From Caproiciproducens faecalis (GTDB lineage Bacteria; Bacillota; Clostridia; Oscillospirales; Acutalibacteraceae), in assembly GCF_019448085.1 (NCBI RefSeq), contig NZ_JAGFNZ010000003.1, forward strand, positions 294,738 to 358,737: a DNA stretch of 64,000 bases, written 5' to 3'. How positions within the stretch are numbered: the first letter of the stretch is position 1; each line of letters begins with the position of its first letter. A program made the translations under genes and the position numbers. The notes below the pieces were generated by a model. It ran no database searches, was not told the DNA's origin, and worked only from the letters and a program-made list of their open reading frames with translations. Positions 61,645-64,000 of this stretch are shown one piece after another.

Positions 61645-63033
61645 ATGAAAAAGTTTTTATCCGCGGTTATGACGGTGATGCTGACCGGACTAATCGGCAT
61701 GTTCGTAGTTTTATTTCTGTATCATGACAGGCTTGGACTTCAGTGGAATGACCCGCTTACGGGTTATCTGCAAAGTGCTCTCGCTTCCGTACTCCCGCAG
61801 GGATCCGATGTGAGTGCCGGACAGGCGGAGCCGGAGCCCGCTTCGGGGGATAAAAACACTGTTTCCGTATTGCGGGATGCCGCCCCCGTGTCTAAGCATT
61901 ACCCGGTGTTTCATCAGACAGCGGGACTGGACAGCCTGACGGACAGCGGCAGCCGCGCGCTTTATCAGGAGCTTTTAAAATCGGTACACGCTATCGCGAA
62001 GGAAGCTGACAAGGACGGATATTACCCCACTGACGGGGCGAGCGTGAAGGGTCAGGAGCTCTCCGAAAAGCAGATTCGTACGGCGGTGCTTGCCCTGCGC
62101 GGTGACAACCCGCAGATTTTCTGGCTGGCCAGTCAGTATTCCTACACCTATCGGTCGGGGAATACCACCGTACGGCTTTTCAGCTATCTGCCGCCGGAAA
62201 AGTGCAGTGAACTGGTTAAAAAAATGAACGCGGCGGTTGCTTCGGTCATCGGCGCAGTGCCGGCGGGGCTGAGTGAGCTGGATCGGGAAATCTACCTTTT
62301 TCAGGCAATTGCAAAAATGTGTACATATGACAATGCCGCGGTGACCGATTCCAAGCGCTGGGCCGCTCATGAAGCGACCGGCGTACTGGTGGACGGAACG
62401 GCGGTCTGTGAAGGCTATTCGGAGGCAATGCAGCTTCTGGCCTCTTACTGCGGACTTGACTGCCGCACGGTCAGCGGCAGCGGCAACGGAGAGCCGCATA
62501 TGTGGAACATCATCAAAATTGACGGAGAGTGGTATCACCTTGATTCCACATGGGGTGACAGCGATCTGGTTAATTACAACTATTTTAATGTAACCGATAG
62601 TATCATTCGCGCGGATCACAGCATCAGCGGGAATATTCTTCTGGCAGAAGGGGAAAACGTAAAGAATGGGGACGGCTCTTCCGTCGATTACAATTTGCCG
62701 CTGCCCGCCTGCACATCTATGAAGGCAAACTATTTTCGGGCAAAAGGGATTGCTGTCAGTGGATTTAACAGTAAAAACAATAACAAGGCGTCGGCTGCGC
62801 TCGCTGCCGCGGCAAAAACCAAAAGTCCCACCGTCGAATTTTATATTGATGAAAAATTAAACTATGAAAATACGGTGGCACAGATGGTAGGAGCACCCCG
62901 TTATCAGCTTTCCAGTTATGTTGAGCAGGCAAATCGTACCCTGAAGGCCGGCAGCAGAATCAACGAAGACAAAATTCAGTATGTTCAGGCGGAGAAGTGC
63001 CGTGGATTGACCGTTATTTTGGAATATGATTAA
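61645..63033 (+). CDS. Transglutaminase-like membrane-anchored protein (paralog)
   Basis: A 462-aa protein. The ATG at 61645 has GGAGGAG upstream. An N-terminal signal anchor (AVMTVMLTGLIGMFVVLFLY) replaces the lipobox of the preceding paralog. The core matches it closely: GDNPQIFWLASQYSYTY, AGLSELDREIYLF, GTAVCEGYSEAMQLL (Cys ~254), PHMWNIIKIDGEWYHLDSTWGDS (His ~284, Asp ~299). The C-terminal domain is shared too. The shorter linker suggests a position nearer the membrane. A tandem duplication with its own promoter. Confidence 0.8.
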   Translation: MKKFLSAVMTVMLTGLIGMFVVLFLYHDRLGLQWNDPLTGYLQSALASVLPQGSDVSAGQAEPEPASGDKNTVSVLRDAAPVSKHYPVFHQTAGLDSLTDSGSRALYQELLKSVHAIAKEADKDGYYPTDGASVKGQELSEKQIRTAVLALRGDNPQIFWLASQYSYTYRSGNTTVRLFSYLPPEKCSELVKKMNAAVASVIGAVPAGLSELDREIYLFQAIAKMCTYDNAAVTDSKRWAAHEATGVLVDGTAVCEGYSEAMQLLASYCGLDCRTVSGSGNGEPHMWNIIKIDGEWYHLDSTWGDSDLVNYNYFNVTDSIIRADHSISGNILLAEGENVKNGDGSSVDYNLPLPACTSMKANYFRAKGIAVSGFNSKNNNKASAALAAAAKTKSPTVEFYIDEKLNYENTVAQMVGAPRYQLSSYVEQANRTLKAGSRINEDKIQYVQAEKCRGLTVILEYD

Positions 63034-63063
63034 TCGGTGCGTGGAAAAAAGGAGGATATGAGG

Positions 63064-63879
63064 ATGAATCAGTTTTGTGCGGGAAAGTATAGCCTTCCTT
63101 TTGGGGAAAAAGCTTATGTAATGGGAATCCTGAACGTTACACCCGATTCTCTGACCGACCGGAGCCGCTTCCTCACACCCGAAAAAGCGGCGGCCCGGGC
63201 GCTGGAAATGCAGGATCAGGGCGCGGATATCATCGACATTGGGGCGCAGTCCGCGCGTGCGGGCAGTACATTGCTCACTCCGGAGGAGGAGCTGGAAAGA
63301 CTTCTTCCCGTACTGATGCAGCTGAACGGCCGCCTTGCCGTCCCGCTTTCCGTGGATACGTTTTATCCGCGTGTGGCGGCGGAGGTGCTCAAATACGGTG
63401 TGTCGGTTCTCAACGATCTCAACGGCTTTGATAACGCAGAAATGGTTGCTGTGGCGGCGCGTTCCGACTGTGGCTGTATTGTCATGCACCACAATGGGAC
63501 AGAAGAAAAAATTATTCAGGATGTCAATCAATATTTTATAAAAAAGAGGGACATCCTAATCAAGGCCGGTATTCGCAAAGAGCGTCTTTGCTTTGACCCC
63601 GGTATCGGTTTTGGAAAAACCCATGAGCAGGATCTGTGCCTGCTGGGGAACGTGGCTCAGCTCCGTGTGGACGGCTGTGCTCTGCTGGTCGCGGCCTCGC
63701 GCAAGCAGGTCATCGGTCTGGAGTGCGGCAGTCCGCCCTATGAGCAGCGCCTTGCCGGTACGCTGGCGGCCCACAGCATCGCCGTGGCGGACGGCGCGGA
63801 CATGGTTCGCGCCCATGATGTGGCACAGGCGGTACAGGCCGCGAAAATCGCCTTTGCAGTCAGGCGCGCCCGCGGTTGA
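63064..63879 (+). CDS. folP: Dihydropteroate synthase (divergent)
   Basis: A 271-aa TIM-barrel protein. The ATG at 63064 has GGAGG 8 nt upstream. The pterin-binding family is clear: MGILNVTPDS at the start, ADIIDIGAQSARAGS, VPLSVDTF, VLNDLNGF, VMHHNG, FDPGIGFGKT, VAASRKQ and RAHDV near the end. Several substrate loops deviate: SLTDRSRF for the usual SFSDGGxF, and SARAGS for STRPGA. It would join dihydropterin pyrophosphate to p-aminobenzoate in folate synthesis, if it is a true FolP. No other folate gene is in the window. Confidence 0.8.
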   Translation: MNQFCAGKYSLPFGEKAYVMGILNVTPDSLTDRSRFLTPEKAAARALEMQDQGADIIDIGAQSARAGSTLLTPEEELERLLPVLMQLNGRLAVPLSVDTFYPRVAAEVLKYGVSVLNDLNGFDNAEMVAVAARSDCGCIVMHHNGTEEKIIQDVNQYFIKKRDILIKAGIRKERLCFDPGIGFGKTHEQDLCLLGNVAQLRVDGCALLVAASRKQVIGLECGSPPYEQRLAGTLAAHSIAVADGADMVRAHDVAQAVQAAKIAFAVRRARG

Positions 63880-63956
63880 AAGGTGTCGGAAGGTACGACA
63901 AAATGGGCGCGAAACAAGCCTTTTTAAAAAAAGTTTAAAAAAGTTTAGAAAAAGGG

Positions 63957-63985
63957 TTGACTTACGGGGATGTATTTGGTATTAT
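63957..63985 (+). promoter_or_regulatory. Sigma-A promoter at the right edge
   Basis: TTGACT (63957..63962), 17-bp spacer, TATTAT (63980..63985). It drives a gene beyond the window. Confidence 0.8.
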
Positions 63986-64000
63986 AGTCAAGCGCCTTAC

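Overview
The window looks like a chromosome segment of a low-to-mid GC Gram-positive anaerobe, class Clostridia (probably Oscillospirales/Eubacteriales). The grounds are strong AGGAGG ribosome sites, several TTG/GTG starts, tripartite tricarboxylate and CitMHS transporters, a SpoVG-family protein, Gram-positive SOS boxes and conjugative genes that resemble the C. difficile CTn families. The genus cannot be fixed from the sequence alone.

Region 1 (1..~32132) is the right-hand part of an integrative and conjugative element (ICE). Its right end is a 3' fragment of tRNA-Thr(UGU) at 32085..32132, next to an intact chromosomal tRNA-Tyr, so the element sits in a tRNA-Thr gene and its other end lies outside the window. 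From the att site leftwards, mostly on the minus strand, it carries: a hypothetical protein; an MntA/HepT toxin-antitoxin pair; two exported proteins; a 430-bp non-coding region with a possible small RNA; a replication initiator; ParA and a ParB-like protein; a SpoVG-like protein; a plus-strand SOS cassette (dinB, small protein, SRAP); a Sel1-ParB fusion; a Tad-type pilus operon (Flp pilin, prepilin peptidase, CpaB, TadZ/CpaE, TadA, TadB, TadC, a TadE-like protein and a 930-aa pseudopilin with Ig-like repeats); a 2162-aa methylase-helicase; and the start of a type IV secretion operon (VirB2-like, VirB6-like, PrgI, an unknown, and a Sel1-VirB4 fusion cut by the window edge). Relaxase, coupling protein and integrase are not in view.

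The most unusual signal in this region is a family of about 24-bp palindromes with core SCGGAAG-N2-CTTCCGS. Eight copies are dispersed between 216 and 30338, and a diverged set of four lies in a 54-bp tandem array inside the Sel1-ParB gene. None was seen outside the element. Copies between genes are free-standing. Copies inside genes always use the same reading frame (K-S/T-G-S-A/T-S-G/A-F). They cluster around the two parB genes, so they could be partition sites or a selfish palindromic repeat.

Region 2 (32167..~46400) is chromosomal. A LysR regulator diverges from an AtuA/DUF4387 pair, an esterase, an unknown protein and a CitMHS transporter. These are followed by minus-strand genes for a D-2-hydroxyacid dehydrogenase, enolase, an RraA/HMG-aldolase-like protein and malic enzyme. 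Together they suggest import of a hydroxy-di/tricarboxylate and cleavage to C3 acids. A second LysR gene diverges from a deletion scar that joins a CitMHS stub to a headless hydrolase.

Region 3 (46480..53095) is an IclR-controlled sugar-acid operon: IlvD/EDD dehydratase, DapA-family aldolase and a TctB-TctA-TctC importer. Region 4 (53194..64000) holds an SdpI-like protein, an MFS transporter, an ApbE plus NapH/FMN-binding redox pair, AraC and TetR regulators, two paralogous transglutaminase-like exported proteins, and a divergent dihydropteroate synthase.
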